NCBI GenBank assembly: GCA_049421205.1
Contig: JBMSMQ010000005.1
Span: 1 to 56,617 of the forward strand
Direction of reading: 5' to 3'
DNA from: JAFMIT01 sp049421205
GTDB lineage: Bacteria > Actinomycetota > Actinomycetes > S36-B12 > UBA5976
Length of the DNA: 56,617 nt
Part shown: one piece after another, positions 1 through 8,799 of the stretch
How the letters are laid out: each line of letters starts with the position of its first letter
Position numbering within the stretch: position 1 is the first letter of the stretch
Notes under the pieces: model-generated
The model's database searches: none
Told to the model about the DNA's origin: nothing
Seen by the model: only the letters and a program-made list of their open reading frames with translations
Translations under genes and position numbers: made by a program

Positions 1-286
1 GTGCGAAGTCGCTGACACTCCCTGAAATCTCAAGTTGTGGTCTGCCCGAAATGTCTGTTAATACTTCGCAGTCGTGCCACTTCAATCCTGCTGGCGCACC
101 TAAACACTTTGCAACTGCCTCTTTGGCTGCAAATCTTCCCGCAAGTGAGGCCACACTTCGTAATGTTCCATCTGAATGTTGCTGCTCGCGAGTAGTAAGA
201 ACCCGATCCAAGAACGTTGGTTGACGTGTCATTAGACCTTCAAAACGGTCAAGTGCTACAACATCAATGCCAATTCCAATAATCAT
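1..286 (-). CDS. acpS: Holo-ACP synthase, truncated by window edge
   Basis: Transfers 4'-phosphopantetheine from CoA to apo-acyl carrier protein in fatty acid synthesis, in the cytoplasm. The visible N-terminal 95 residues start MIIGIGIDVVALDRFE, which carries the conserved metal-binding Asp of the family, and contain the second signature LAGRFAAKEAVAK with its catalytic/metal Glu near residue 61. The C-terminal part lies outside the window. The ATG is two bases beyond the glmS stop, so it is probably the last visible gene of the glmM-glmS unit. The rplM-rpsI-glmM-glmS-acpS order is common in Actinobacteria. Confidence 0.93.
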   Translation of the reverse strand, partial: MIIGIGIDVVALDRFEGLMTRQPTFLDRVLTTREQQHSDGTLRSVASLAGRFAAKEAVAKCLGAPAGLKWHDCEVLTDISGRPQLEISGSVSDFA

Positions 287-288
287 AC

Positions 289-2127
289 TTACTCAACTGT
301 GACAGATTTTGCGAGGTTTCTAGGTTGATCTACGTCATAACCTTTAAGTGTTGCCATCTCCGCGGCAAAAACTTGTAACGGGACCACAGAAACAACTGGT
401 TGCAGAAGAGTCGGACATTGCGGTATTCGAATGAGGTAGTCTGCGAATTGTTCAACAATAGAATCGTTTTCCTCAGCGATAATGATTGTCTTTGCTCCAC
501 GAGCTCGTACTTCTTGAATATTAGAAACAATTTTTTCATGGAGTACAGAATCTTTCACAGGTGGAACAATCACAATAACCGGGACTCCTGATTCGAGAAG
601 TGCAATTGGTCCGTGCTTCAATTCTCCTGCAGCGAAACCCTCAGCGTGCATATATGCAAGTTCTTTGAGTTTCAATGCACCCTCAAGCGCTACTGGAAAT
701 CCGACATGTCGACCTATGAAGAGAACCGAAGTAGCGTCTTTGAATTCTTCTGCAAGTGCTCGTACTGGTTCGATTGTGTCAAGCACAAGGTCAACCTTGG
801 CGCTCATATCAGAAACTTCACTGACAAGATTTTTTAGATCTACTGCACTACCTCGAACTTGTGCGAGGAAAAGAGCAAAGACATAGACGGCAATTACTTG
901 GGTAATGAATGCCTTGGTTGATGCCACAGCGATTTCAGGTCCCGCGTGGGTATACACAACCGCATCGCTTTCACGTGGAATTGTGGAGCCTTGCGTATTA
1001 CAAATCGCAAGCACCTTGCTGCCTTGCTCCCTCGCATACCGAGTAGCCATCAGTGTGTCCATCGTTTCACCCGATTGGGAAATAGCAATAATCAGGATCT
1101 TTTCGTTCAACACAGGATCGCGGTAACGAAATTCGCTAGCAAGCTCTACCTCACAGGGAATCCGAGTCCAGCGTTCAATTGCATACTTCGCAATTAAACC
1201 TGCGTGATATGCCGTCCCACACGCAGTGATAATGATTTTGTCAATGTTTTTTAACACATTGACATCAAATTTCAGATCATCAAGCACAATCTGGTTATCT
1301 TGAATTCGACCAAGTAATGTGTCAGCAACTGCTTTTGGTTGTTCATTGATTTCTTTCAGCATAAAAGTGTCAAAGCCCGATTTCTCGGCAGCTTTGATAT
1401 CCCAAGTTACTTCATATTGATTTGTTATCGCAGGATTACCGTCGAAATCGGTGACACGAACCGAGTCGCTTCTCAATTCAACGACTTGATCTTGTCCAAG
1501 TTCAATGGCAGTTCGAGTGTGTTCAATAAAAGCAGCGACATCTGAGGCGAGAAAGTTCTCTTTATCACCAATACCAACAACAAGTGGTGAATTTCTTCGT
1601 GCCCCAACGACGAGTTCTGGTTGATCTGCGTGCACTACGACGAGAGTAAAAGCACCGCGAAGTTTTTTGCAAACACCACGCAATGCATCTGCTAAATCTG
1701 CATCTTTGACTCGCATTGCTTCACTTAAAAGATGTGCTACAACTTCTGTGTCAGTTTCGCTTTGAAAATCAACCCCAGATTTCAGTAATTGAGTTTTAAG
1801 TTCAGTGAAATTTTCAATAATTCCGTTATGGATAACTGCAACTTTTCCATCTGCCGAAATATGCGGATGTGCATTGGAGTCATTAGGACCGCCGTGGGTT
1901 GCCCATCTGGTATGTCCAATTGCTGTGTGGGTGGGTGCTAATGGATTCTCATCAAGTTCGGATTCAAGAATGCTCAGTTTTCCGGCACGCTTTCGGAAAC
2001 TAATCTGACCGTCTTCTATTGTCGCAATACCTGCAGAGTCATAACCTCGATATTCAAGACGTCGAAGTCCATCAATCACAACTTTGGTTGCCGATTTTTC
2101 TCCGACATACCCAACGATTCCGCACAT
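289..2127 (-). CDS. glmS: Glutamine-fructose-6-phosphate aminotransferase
   Basis: Makes glucosamine-6-phosphate from fructose-6-phosphate and glutamine, the first step toward UDP-GlcNAc and peptidoglycan. The protein has 612 residues, normal for the family. It begins MCGIVGY, so Cys is the nucleophile of the class II glutamine amidotransferase domain (about 1-230) after Met removal. Two SIS sugar-isomerase domains follow (about 285-425 and 455-595) with CGTAYHAG and the SQSGETMDT sugar-phosphate loop. It starts 10 bases after glmM, which supplies the next enzyme, so the two form a pathway pair. No glmS ribozyme was recognised upstream, and there is no room for one. Confidence 0.97.
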   Translation of the reverse strand: MCGIVGYVGEKSATKVVIDGLRRLEYRGYDSAGIATIEDGQISFRKRAGKLSILESELDENPLAPTHTAIGHTRWATHGGPNDSNAHPHISADGKVAVIHNGIIENFTELKTQLLKSGVDFQSETDTEVVAHLLSEAMRVKDADLADALRGVCKKLRGAFTLVVVHADQPELVVGARRNSPLVVGIGDKENFLASDVAAFIEHTRTAIELGQDQVVELRSDSVRVTDFDGNPAITNQYEVTWDIKAAEKSGFDTFMLKEINEQPKAVADTLLGRIQDNQIVLDDLKFDVNVLKNIDKIIITACGTAYHAGLIAKYAIERWTRIPCEVELASEFRYRDPVLNEKILIIAISQSGETMDTLMATRYAREQGSKVLAICNTQGSTIPRESDAVVYTHAGPEIAVASTKAFITQVIAVYVFALFLAQVRGSAVDLKNLVSEVSDMSAKVDLVLDTIEPVRALAEEFKDATSVLFIGRHVGFPVALEGALKLKELAYMHAEGFAAGELKHGPIALLESGVPVIVIVPPVKDSVLHEKIVSNIQEVRARGAKTIIIAEENDSIVEQFADYLIRIPQCPTLLQPVVSVVPLQVFAAEMATLKGYDVDQPRNLAKSVTVE

Positions 2128-2137
2128 ATTGCCTACC

Positions 2138-3487
2138 TTACAAGAGGCTTAGGTTGGTGCGGACAGCCGTAGCGATTTCTTCAGCGGCATTTTGGGCTTG
2201 CTCAATGGTCTTAGCCTCAACCATCACTCGAATCAGAGGTTCTGTGCCGCTTGCTCGAAGGAGTACTCGACCTTCCGTTCCAAGATCTTCCTCAATCGCC
2301 TGAACGACAGCCTGTACTGCTTTATTTGAGGAGACTTGTAATTTATCAACATCCGCCACATTAATCAGCACTTGTGGATATTTCGTCACAATTCCTGCAA
2401 GATCATGCAAGGTTCTTTTTGAGGCATTTACCACCCACAATAACTGTAGTGCAGTCAATGCCCCATCTCCTGTAGTTGCATAATCAGAAAGAATGACGTG
2501 ACCACTTTGCTCTCCACCTAAATTGAATTTTGATAGAGACATTTCTTCAAGTACATATCGATCACCCACAGCTGTTTGAATTACCTCAATACCGTGCTCT
2601 TGCATTGCATTTTTAAAGCCGAGATTCGCCATCAGAGTTGTCACCACAGTTTTTTGTTGCAATGTATTTCTCGCATCCATTGTTATGGCAAGAATTGCCA
2701 AAATGTGATCCCCATCAACAACTTCACCTAAGTGATCGATTGCAAGCACGCGATCTGCATCTCCATCGTGTGCAATACCGAGATCAGCTTTATGCTCTTT
2801 AACAGCAGCCTGCAACGACTCTAAATGCGTTGAGCCGCAATTGAGATTGATGTTCGTACCATCTGGCTCACAATGAATCTCAATAACATCAATCCCGGCA
2901 CGGCGATAGATCTCAGGTGCAATAAATGATGCTGCGCCATTCGCGCAATCAACAACTACTTTGAGGTCAGTAATTGGTGAGGGAATTGTGGAGATGACGT
3001 GTTTGATGTATTCATCTGTTAAATGAAATGCAAACTTCGCTCTACCAACATCACATCCTGTTGGTCGCTGCCAATCTTCTGCTAGGCGATTTTCAATTTG
3101 ATCCTCAACGCTATCTGCTAATTTCACGCCACCACGTGCAAAAAACTTGATGCCGTTATCGGGCATTGGGTTATGACTTGCAGAAATCATCACTCCAAGA
3201 TCGGCACCAACATGTGCCGTGAGATATGCAACACCTGGCGTTGGGATAATGCCAAGCCGAAGTACATCGACTCCAGCACTCGTTAATCCAGCAACTATCG
3301 CAGCCTCGAGAAAATCACCACTTGCACGCGAGTCAGTTCCAACTACCGCAGTCGGCCGATGTCCCTGAAATTCGCCTAAGTCTGCTAATACGTGTGCTGC
3401 CGATACAGCTAAATCCAATGCTAATTCAGCAGTTAGATCCTGATTGGCTATCCCGCGAACGCCATCGGTTCCAAATAATCTGCTCAC
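2138..3487 (-). CDS. glmM: Phosphoglucosamine mutase
   Basis: Converts glucosamine-6-phosphate to glucosamine-1-phosphate for UDP-GlcNAc synthesis. At 449 residues it has the four-domain alpha-D-phosphohexomutase layout. Visible are the phosphoserine loop MISASHNPMPDNG near residue 100, the metal-binding DGDADR loop near 240, the sugar-binding GGEQSGH near 325 and the C-terminal phosphate-binding RASGTEPLIRVM near 410. It sits 81 bases below rpsI; that gap holds a small stem (CACATC/GATGTG, 3527-3545) without a T-tract. Confidence 0.97.
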   Translation of the reverse strand: MSRLFGTDGVRGIANQDLTAELALDLAVSAAHVLADLGEFQGHRPTAVVGTDSRASGDFLEAAIVAGLTSAGVDVLRLGIIPTPGVAYLTAHVGADLGVMISASHNPMPDNGIKFFARGGVKLADSVEDQIENRLAEDWQRPTGCDVGRAKFAFHLTDEYIKHVISTIPSPITDLKVVVDCANGAASFIAPEIYRRAGIDVIEIHCEPDGTNINLNCGSTHLESLQAAVKEHKADLGIAHDGDADRVLAIDHLGEVVDGDHILAILAITMDARNTLQQKTVVTTLMANLGFKNAMQEHGIEVIQTAVGDRYVLEEMSLSKFNLGGEQSGHVILSDYATTGDGALTALQLLWVVNASKRTLHDLAGIVTKYPQVLINVADVDKLQVSSNKAVQAVVQAIEEDLGTEGRVLLRASGTEPLIRVMVEAKTIEQAQNAAEEIATAVRTNLSLL

Positions 3488-3568
3488 AAAGACCGAGCCT
3501 ATCTAAAGAGGATTAATCCGTGGCTACACATCTGAAACTGATGTGCACCTTTAGTGATAATCGGACAA

Positions 3569-4027
3569 TTAGCGCTTGGAGAACTGAGAAGCTTTACGAG
3601 CCTTCTTAAGTCCATACTTCTTGCGCTCTTTGGCACGTGCATCTCGAGTGAGAAAGCCTGCTTTTTTCAAGGCTGGGCGAAGTGCATTTGCATCAAGTTC
3701 ATTTAATGCACGCGCAATGCCAAGTCGAAGCGCACCGGCTTGGCCAGAAATTCCGCCGCCACGAATTGTTGCAAGAACATCAAAGCGACCTTCAAGGTCA
3801 GCCAGTTTCAAAGGATCGTTCACGAGCTGTTGGTGAACTTTATTTGGGAAGTATTCACCCAAACTACGACCGTTAATAACCCACTTGCCAGTTCCTGGCA
3901 CAAGTCGAACACGGGCAACCGCTTCTTTACGACGTCCTGTTGATTTGCTTGGTGCAGGTGTTACTGCACGAACAGTTTTCTTTGCGGGTGCTGATTCGCT
4001 GGTATAAACCTCGGCGGTCTCGGTCAC
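3569..4027 (-). CDS. rpsI: Small ribosomal subunit protein uS9
   Basis: uS9 binds the 30S head, and its C-terminal tail reaches toward the P-site tRNA. At 152 residues it is longer than the usual 128-130 because of an N-terminal Ser/Ala/Pro/Lys-rich extension of about 27 residues, typical of actinobacterial S9. The core starts at STGRRKEAVARVRL, and the basic tail ends KARKASQFSKR, the expected conserved S9 ending. It is 22 bases downstream of rplM, the standard L13-S9 pair. Confidence 0.97.
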   Translation of the reverse strand: MTETAEVYTSESAPAKKTVRAVTPAPSKSTGRRKEAVARVRLVPGTGKWVINGRSLGEYFPNKVHQQLVNDPLKLADLEGRFDVLATIRGGGISGQAGALRLGIARALNELDANALRPALKKAGFLTRDARAKERKKYGLKKARKASQFSKR

Positions 4028-4049
4028 AGTTTTCCTTTCAACCTAATTC

Positions 4050-4508
4050 TTATTGCGCTACTTGAGTGATTTCAAATGGCACTGGTTTTTGTGCTGAATG
4101 TGGATGCTCACTTCCTGCATACACCTTGAGCTTTGTGATTTGAACGTCTCCAAGTTTGTTATGTGGCAACATACCTTTGACTGCTTTTTCAATCACACGA
4201 CGTGGGTTTGACTTCAAAAGATCGCCATAAGCAACAGCACTCAATCCACCTGGTTGACCAGAGTGACGGTAATCAAACTTGTCAGTGAGCTTTGATCCGC
4301 TGAGGGAGACTTTGTCAGCGTTAATAACAATGACGAAATCACCAGTATCTACGTGTGGGGCGAATGTTGGCTTGTGCTTACCGCGCAACAAGCGTGCAAC
4401 GGTAGATGCAAGACGACCGAGCACAATGTCAGTAGCGTCAATCACATACCACGTCTTTTGAACATCATCGGCTTTCGGCTGAAACGTGCGCACAGCAATT
4501 ACCTTCAA
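4050..4508 (-). CDS. rplM: Large ribosomal subunit protein uL13
   Basis: uL13 is an early-assembling 23S-binding protein. It has 152 residues, slightly longer than the 142 of E. coli. Family motifs include WYVIDATDIVLGRLAS near 20-36, LRGKHKPTFAPHVDTGD and the PRRVIEKAVKGMLPHNKLG segment. It forms a two-gene unit with rpsI. Upstream, between truA and rplM, lie 99 bases holding an inverted repeat (ACTCGTT/AACGAGT, 4573-4604) that could belong to an L13 leader. This is inference only. Confidence 0.97.
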   Translation of the reverse strand: MKVIAVRTFQPKADDVQKTWYVIDATDIVLGRLASTVARLLRGKHKPTFAPHVDTGDFVIVINADKVSLSGSKLTDKFDYRHSGQPGGLSAVAYGDLLKSNPRRVIEKAVKGMLPHNKLGDVQITKLKVYAGSEHPHSAQKPVPFEITQVAQ

Positions 4509-4607
4509 TCATTGTCGTTGGGTGAAGTGAACTTATGCCCCGAGAGGCTTTCGAACACAGGGGTCGAAGGGTACTCGTTGAAGGTGAGATGGGTCAAAAC
4601 GAGTCAT

Positions 4608-5456
4608 TTATCCCTCGATTTCCGAAATATCCCTTTTTGCCCTGGTCATTTCCTGGCGGCTCAAAAGCTCCGAATCCGCCGGATAAAGCACCTCTTCTAA
4701 GGTCAAGCCGTAACTTGGCATCGTGACCACGTCCGAGAGACGCTCACGGCGATCAAGCACTACTCGTGCGAAATCTATTGGTTGTCGACCGTCGCCAATG
4801 GCAATAACACAACCAATCAGGGATCTCACCATTGAATGGCAAAAAGCATCCGCTTGAAGCGTTGCCCGAACTTGAGCCCCATCGCGGATCCACGTGAAAT
4901 CTTGAAGAGTTCGAATGGTTGATCCGTAGTCATTCGGTTTACAAAACGATGCAAAGTCGTGTAGTCCAAGTAACGACTCTGATGCAATATTCATGGCATC
5001 AATGTCAAGTTCTTTCCAGTGGATGACAGATTGAAATCGCATCAACGGATCAACCTCTGTATCCATAAGTGCATATGAATAACGGCGGGCTATTGCGGAA
5101 AATCGGGCATCGAATCCCTCTGGTGCAACACCAGCAGAACTCACTCTGATATCGGCATCGAGAATGCCATTGAGACTATAAACGAATTTTTGAAAATCAA
5201 AATCAGAATCGATTAATGGAACATCGAAATGAATCACCTGAGCGCGAGCATGCACTCCAGCATCAGTGCGTCCAGCAACTGTAACGTCGAGATTTTCTGA
5301 TATACGTAGTGCAGTACTTATTGCTTTCTGCACTTCTCCTTGCACGGTTCGAAGATTTGGTTGAAATGCCCAACCAGAAAAATACGTTCCGTCATATGCA
5401 AGATAAAGGCGAATACGTGTGAGCCCCCGAATCGGGGGCTCAACTCTGAGATTCAT
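4608..5456 (-). CDS. truA: tRNA pseudouridine(38-40) synthase
   Basis: Isomerises uridines 38-40 in the anticodon arm of many tRNAs. The catalytic Asp lies in VAGRTDAGVHARAQV near residue 65. The N-terminal RIRLYLAYDGTYFSGW and the central FCHSMVRSLIGCVIAIG segments are also family hallmarks. The length of 282 residues is normal for Actinobacteria. It sits between rplQ (14 bases upstream) and rplM, the common rplQ-truA-rplM order. Confidence 0.95.
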   Translation of the reverse strand: MNLRVEPPIRGLTRIRLYLAYDGTYFSGWAFQPNLRTVQGEVQKAISTALRISENLDVTVAGRTDAGVHARAQVIHFDVPLIDSDFDFQKFVYSLNGILDADIRVSSAGVAPEGFDARFSAIARRYSYALMDTEVDPLMRFQSVIHWKELDIDAMNIASESLLGLHDFASFCKPNDYGSTIRTLQDFTWIRDGAQVRATLQADAFCHSMVRSLIGCVIAIGDGRQPIDFARVVLDRRERLSDVVTMPSYGLTLEEVLYPADSELLSRQEMTRAKRDISEIEG

Positions 5457-5470
5457 GGGGTGAAAACTTA

Positions 5471-6028
5471 CTACTTGCTTTCTTCAGCGGTCTCAGTTTC
5501 TTCAGTACCTTCAACTTCGGCATCAGTTGACTCTTCAACTGATTCGACAACGTCCTCGGCAACTTCAGTTTCTTTCACTTCAACTGCTTCGGCTGCTTCT
5601 GTTTTCTTTTCAGCCTTCGGTTTCGCTGCACGTTTTGTTGCAGCGGTTGCTTCAGCAACGACAGCTTCAGCAAGTGGTTCAACAAGTTCAATCACTGCCA
5701 TTGGGGCGTTATCTCCAGATCGTGGATTAATCTTCACAATCCGGGTGTAACCACCATTACGGTTGATGTAACGAGGTCCAATTTCAGTGAACAAGACATG
5801 TAGAACACCTTTGTCGCGAATGACAGTTGCGACTCGGCGACGCGCAGCAAGATCGCCACGCTTCGCTGCTGTCACAAGCTTTTCTGCATAAGGACGCAAA
5901 CGCTTCGCCTTAGCTTCAGTGGTTGTAATTCGGCCGTGTTGAAAAAGTTGTGTTGCGAGGTTCGCAAGAATCAACTTCTCATGTGCTGGGCCGCCACCGA
6001 GTCGGGCACCTTTAGTTGGGGTTGGCAT
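5471..6028 (-). CDS. rplQ: Large ribosomal subunit protein bL17 with acidic tail
   Basis: bL17 lies near the peptide exit tunnel. Residues 1-120 are the conserved domain (MPTPTKGARLGGGPAHEK, then FQHGRITTTEAKAKRLRPYA and the GGYTRIVKI strand). Residues from about 125 to 185 are a low-complexity tail, first Ala/Lys-rich and then Glu/Val/Thr-rich, which is absent from the 127-residue E. coli protein. Tails on L17 are common in Actinobacteria. It is last in the alpha block, 22 bases below rpoA. Confidence 0.96.
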   Translation of the reverse strand: MPTPTKGARLGGGPAHEKLILANLATQLFQHGRITTTEAKAKRLRPYAEKLVTAAKRGDLAARRRVATVIRDKGVLHVLFTEIGPRYINRNGGYTRIVKINPRSGDNAPMAVIELVEPLAEAVVAEATAATKRAAKPKAEKKTEAAEAVEVKETEVAEDVVESVEESTDAEVEGTEETETAEESK

Positions 6029-6050
6029 GTTTCTCCTTCGTCCTTAAGTC

Positions 6051-7103
6051 TTAGTAGGACTCGTCCTCTAGTGATTCTTCTTCAGCCTCAACATCGGAGT
6101 CATTCTCCAGGTCAAGATCAGCATCATCTACCCACGCTTCATCAACGACAGGGCGATTCCAGCCTTCTGGTGAGTCCTTGAGTGACAAACCAAGAGAAGC
6201 AAGTTTTGCTTTTACTTCATCAATTGATTTTGCTCCGAAGTTACGGATGTCCATCAGATCTGCTTCTGAGCGCGCAAGAAGTTCACCAACTGTGTGAACA
6301 CCTTCACGCTTCAAGCAGTTATATGAACGAACAGTCAGATCAAGATTCTCAATTGGAGTTGATAGTTGTTCTGCTGCATAGAGGTCTGTGTTGGATGGTC
6401 CAATTTCAATACCTTCTGCAAGCTCATTCAATTCCTTGACTAAACCAAAGAGTTCAACAAGTGTTACCCCAGCAGATGCCATCGCGTCACGAGGTGAGCG
6501 TCCAGGCTTCGTCTCTACATCAATGATCAACTTATCGAAGTCAGTGCGCTGTCCAACACGAGTTGCCTCTACTTTGTAGGTGACACGAAGTACTGGTGAA
6601 TAGATTGAGTCAATAGCCACACGACCAATTTCATCATCTGGATTCTTGTTCTGAACTGCAGACACATAACCTCGACCTCGCTGCACTTCAAATTCAATCT
6701 GAAGTTTGGCTTTGTCGTTGAGAGTTGCAATATGAAGTTCAGGATTATGAATCTCAACCCCTGCTGGAACCTGAATATCGCCAGCTGTAACAACACCTGG
6801 TCCAGATTTCTGCAATACTAAAACCATAGGTTCATCAAATTCACTTGAAACCACAATATCTTTGATGTTCAATATAAGTTCAACTGAATCTTCTTTCACA
6901 CCTTCGATAGTTGAGAATTCGTGAAGTACTCCATCAATCTTGATGCTGGTTACAGCGGCACCCGGAATTGACGAGAGCAGTGTTCTGCGAAGTGAATTAC
7001 CGAGTGTGTAACCAAATCCTGGTTCCAGTGGTTCCAAGATAAAACGAGAACGAGTCGCTGAAACGCGTTCTTCGGATAGTTCCGGACGTTGTGCAATTAG
7101 CAC
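6051..7103 (-). CDS. rpoA: RNA polymerase alpha subunit
   Basis: The alpha dimer nucleates polymerase assembly, and its C-terminal domain contacts UP-element DNA and activators. At 350 residues it has the dimerising N-terminal domain (FTLEPLEPGFGYTLGNSLRR-like segment at about 21-42) and a C-terminal domain beginning with LDLTVRSYNCLKREGV near 255. The Arg of LTVRSYN corresponds to the DNA-contacting Arg265 of E. coli. The end is a strongly acidic tail. A 75-base gap with a perfect 10-bp hairpin separates it from rpsD. Confidence 0.98.
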   Translation of the reverse strand: MLIAQRPELSEERVSATRSRFILEPLEPGFGYTLGNSLRRTLLSSIPGAAVTSIKIDGVLHEFSTIEGVKEDSVELILNIKDIVVSSEFDEPMVLVLQKSGPGVVTAGDIQVPAGVEIHNPELHIATLNDKAKLQIEFEVQRGRGYVSAVQNKNPDDEIGRVAIDSIYSPVLRVTYKVEATRVGQRTDFDKLIIDVETKPGRSPRDAMASAGVTLVELFGLVKELNELAEGIEIGPSNTDLYAAEQLSTPIENLDLTVRSYNCLKREGVHTVGELLARSEADLMDIRNFGAKSIDEVKAKLASLGLSLKDSPEGWNRPVVDEAWVDDADLDLENDSDVEAEEESLEDESY

Positions 7104-7150
7104 TATGTTTTCCTTTCCTAGGCGACCTCAATATGACGCCTTGGTTCTGG

Positions 7151-7174
7151 CTTGGTAGACCCTCGTCTACCAAG
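7151..7174 (-). promoter_or_regulatory. Perfect hairpin between rpsD and rpoA
   Basis: CTTGGTAGAC and GTCTACCAAG form a perfect 10-bp stem around a four-base loop (7161-7164). It begins five bases after the rpsD stop and lies about 47 bases above the rpoA start. No T-run follows on the transcribed strand, so it is not a canonical intrinsic terminator. An RNA stability or processing element, or a partial attenuator setting rpoA output relative to ribosomal proteins, would fit. The role is inferred. Confidence 0.6.
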
Positions 7175-7178
7175 GGTG

Positions 7179-7805
7179 TTACTTGGAGTACAACTCGACG
7201 ATGAGCTGTTCTTGAACTTGGGTATCAATTTGTGCACGCACTGGCATGTTGTGTACCAAGATTCGCATTTTGCTTGGAATAACTTCCAACCAACCTGGAA
7301 CGGTTTTTTCACCATGCTCTGCGCGAGCAACTTGGAATGGAGTGAGTTCACGTGAACCAACGACGACTTCAACAATGTCACTTGGTGTAACACGGAATGA
7401 CGGAATGTCTACCTTCTTACCATTCACAGTGAAGTGGCCATGACGAACAAGCTGTCGAGCCATATCGCGGCTCTTTGCAAAACCTGCTCGGTACACAACG
7501 TTATCCAAACGTGTTTCAAGGATCAAGAGGAGGTTTTCACCTGTCTTACCTTGACGACGATGTGCTTCTTCATAGTAGTTTCGGAATTGCTTTTCCAAAA
7601 CACCATAAATGCGTGCGCACTTTTGCTTCTCACGCTTCTGCATCAAGTATTCAGATTCTTTTGTTCGGTTTCGACCGTGTTGTCCTGGTGGATAAGGGCG
7701 CTTTTCGATTGGGCACTTACCCGAATCACACTTGCTACCCTTCAGATACAACTTTGTTTTTTCGCGACGGCAACGCTTGCAGTCAGCACCTGTATATCTA
7801 GCCAT
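7179..7805 (-). CDS. rpsD: Small ribosomal subunit protein uS4
   Basis: uS4 nucleates 30S assembly by binding the 16S 5' domain, and in several bacteria it represses its own operon. At 208 residues it keeps the four-cysteine zinc motif at the N-terminus (CKRCRREKTKLYLKG, then CDSGKC). The S4 RNA-binding domain follows (RLDNVVYRAGFAKSRDMARQ near 95-115, then VRHGHFTVNGKKV). It lies 10 bases below rpsK in the alpha block, so it is the natural candidate regulator for the structured leader upstream of rpsM. Confidence 0.97.
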   Translation of the reverse strand: MARYTGADCKRCRREKTKLYLKGSKCDSGKCPIEKRPYPPGQHGRNRTKESEYLMQKREKQKCARIYGVLEKQFRNYYEEAHRRQGKTGENLLLILETRLDNVVYRAGFAKSRDMARQLVRHGHFTVNGKKVDIPSFRVTPSDIVEVVVGSRELTPFQVARAEHGEKTVPGWLEVIPSKMRILVHNMPVRAQIDTQVQEQLIVELYSK

Positions 7806-7815
7806 ATTTCTCTAC

Positions 7816-8223
7816 CTAGACCCTTCGTCGCTTACGTGGACGGCAACCGTTGTGTGGAACTGGGGTGACATCCGAAATTGAACCGACTTCTAGACCTGCT
7901 GCTTGCAATGAACGAATTGCAGTTTCGCGACCTGAACCTGGGCCTTTGACGAATACATCGACTCGCTTCATGCCGTGTTCCATTGCGCGCTTTGCAGCAG
8001 CTTCAGCAGCCATCTGGGCAGCGAATGGAGTGGACTTACGTGAGCCCTTGAATCCAACCTGACCTGCAGATGACCATGCAACGACTGAACCTGTTGGATC
8101 AGTAATTGAAACTATTGTGTTATTGAATGTGCTCTTGATGTACGCCTGACCGTTTGCAACATTCTTTTTCTCTTTGCGGCGAAGCTTCTTTCCGCCTGCC
8201 GCTTTCGATGACTTTGGTGGCAT
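7816..8223 (-). CDS. rpsK: Small ribosomal subunit protein uS11
   Basis: uS11 forms the 30S platform with S18 and S21 and contacts the mRNA exit region. At 135 residues it has a Lys-rich N-terminus, then NGQAYIKSTFNNTIVSITD, the central KGSRKSTPFAAQMAAEAA and the conserved end DVTPVPHNGCRPRKRRRV. Nothing is unusual. It sits between rpsM (41 bases) and rpsD (10 bases). Confidence 0.97.
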   Translation of the reverse strand: MPPKSSKAAGGKKLRRKEKKNVANGQAYIKSTFNNTIVSITDPTGSVVAWSSAGQVGFKGSRKSTPFAAQMAAEAAAKRAMEHGMKRVDVFVKGPGSGRETAIRSLQAAGLEVGSISDVTPVPHNGCRPRKRRRV

Positions 8224-8264
8224 TCTTTTTTATTTACTCCTTGTTAGACAAAGTTGATCAGTTA

Positions 8265-8642
8265 CTACTTCGTGACTTTCTTCTTACCAGCCACGGTTTT
8301 CTTCGGGCCTTTACGCGTACGAGCATTTGTTCGTGTGCGCTGGCCGCGAACTGGAAGACCACGTCGGTGACGTATTCCCTGATAGCAGCCGATTTCAACT
8401 TTGCGACGAATATCTGCAGCTACTTCTCGTCGAAGGTCACCTTCGAATTTGAAATTTGCTTCAATGTAATCGCGGAGTTGAATGATCTCGTCGTCAGTTA
8501 AATCTTTGACGCGAGTATTTGGATTGATGCCAGTCGCTTTCAAGGTCTGTTGTGAACTTGGACGACCAACACCGTAGATATACGTGAGTGCAACTTCAAC
8601 GCGCTTATCGCGTGGAAGATCAACACCAACAATACGTGCCAT
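8265..8642 (-). CDS. rpsM: Small ribosomal subunit protein uS13
   Basis: uS13 sits in the 30S head, bridges to the 50S and touches the P-site tRNA through its basic tail. The 125 residues start MARIVGVDLPRDKRVEVALTY, have the YRGIRHRRGLPVRGQRT-type signature (here YQGIRHRRGLPVRGQRTRTN) and end with a Lys-rich tail. It is the first gene of the alpha block. The 157 bases upstream are unusually structured, and bases just before the ATG can pair with a hairpin loop in the leader. Confidence 0.97.
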   Translation of the reverse strand: MARIVGVDLPRDKRVEVALTYIYGVGRPSSQQTLKATGINPNTRVKDLTDDEIIQLRDYIEANFKFEGDLRREVAADIRRKVEIGCYQGIRHRRGLPVRGQRTRTNARTRKGPKKTVAGKKKVTK

Positions 8643-8762
8643 TGGGCGGCTCTTTCTATTTCGGCGAAGGTTTCTGGGGCGATTGACGGTCTCACCGCCC
8701 GGTGAGTCCTCAGCCTTCGCGCTGAGGGTGTCGTCTGAACCTCTGGCCCGAGAGTTCAGCTA
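8643..8762 (-). promoter_or_regulatory. Structured leader of the alpha operon (rpsM)
   Basis: In the transcript three hairpins follow one another. P1 (8735-8759) pairs CTGAAC with GTTCAG plus three more pairs past a one-base bulge. P2 (8708-8727) is a perfect 7-bp stem with loop GCGAAG. P3 (8691-8706) is CTCACC/GGTGAG with loop GGGC. The P2 loop is complementary to CTTCGC at 8664-8669. GGGCGG of P3 (8695-8700) is complementary to CCGCCC at 8644-8649, one base upstream of the rpsM ATG. Such loop-to-start pairing resembles the E. coli alpha-operon pseudoknot bound by S4 in principle, not in sequence. Function is inferred. Confidence 0.5.
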
Positions 8763-8799
8763 CGGTCAAATCGCAGTGCTATTTAGTTGTGTGTTGTGA

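Noticed and set aside
287..2300. glmS ribozyme or riboswitch upstream of glmS
   Set aside because: Only ten bases separate glmS from glmM, and no ribozyme core was found in the 81 bases above glmM.
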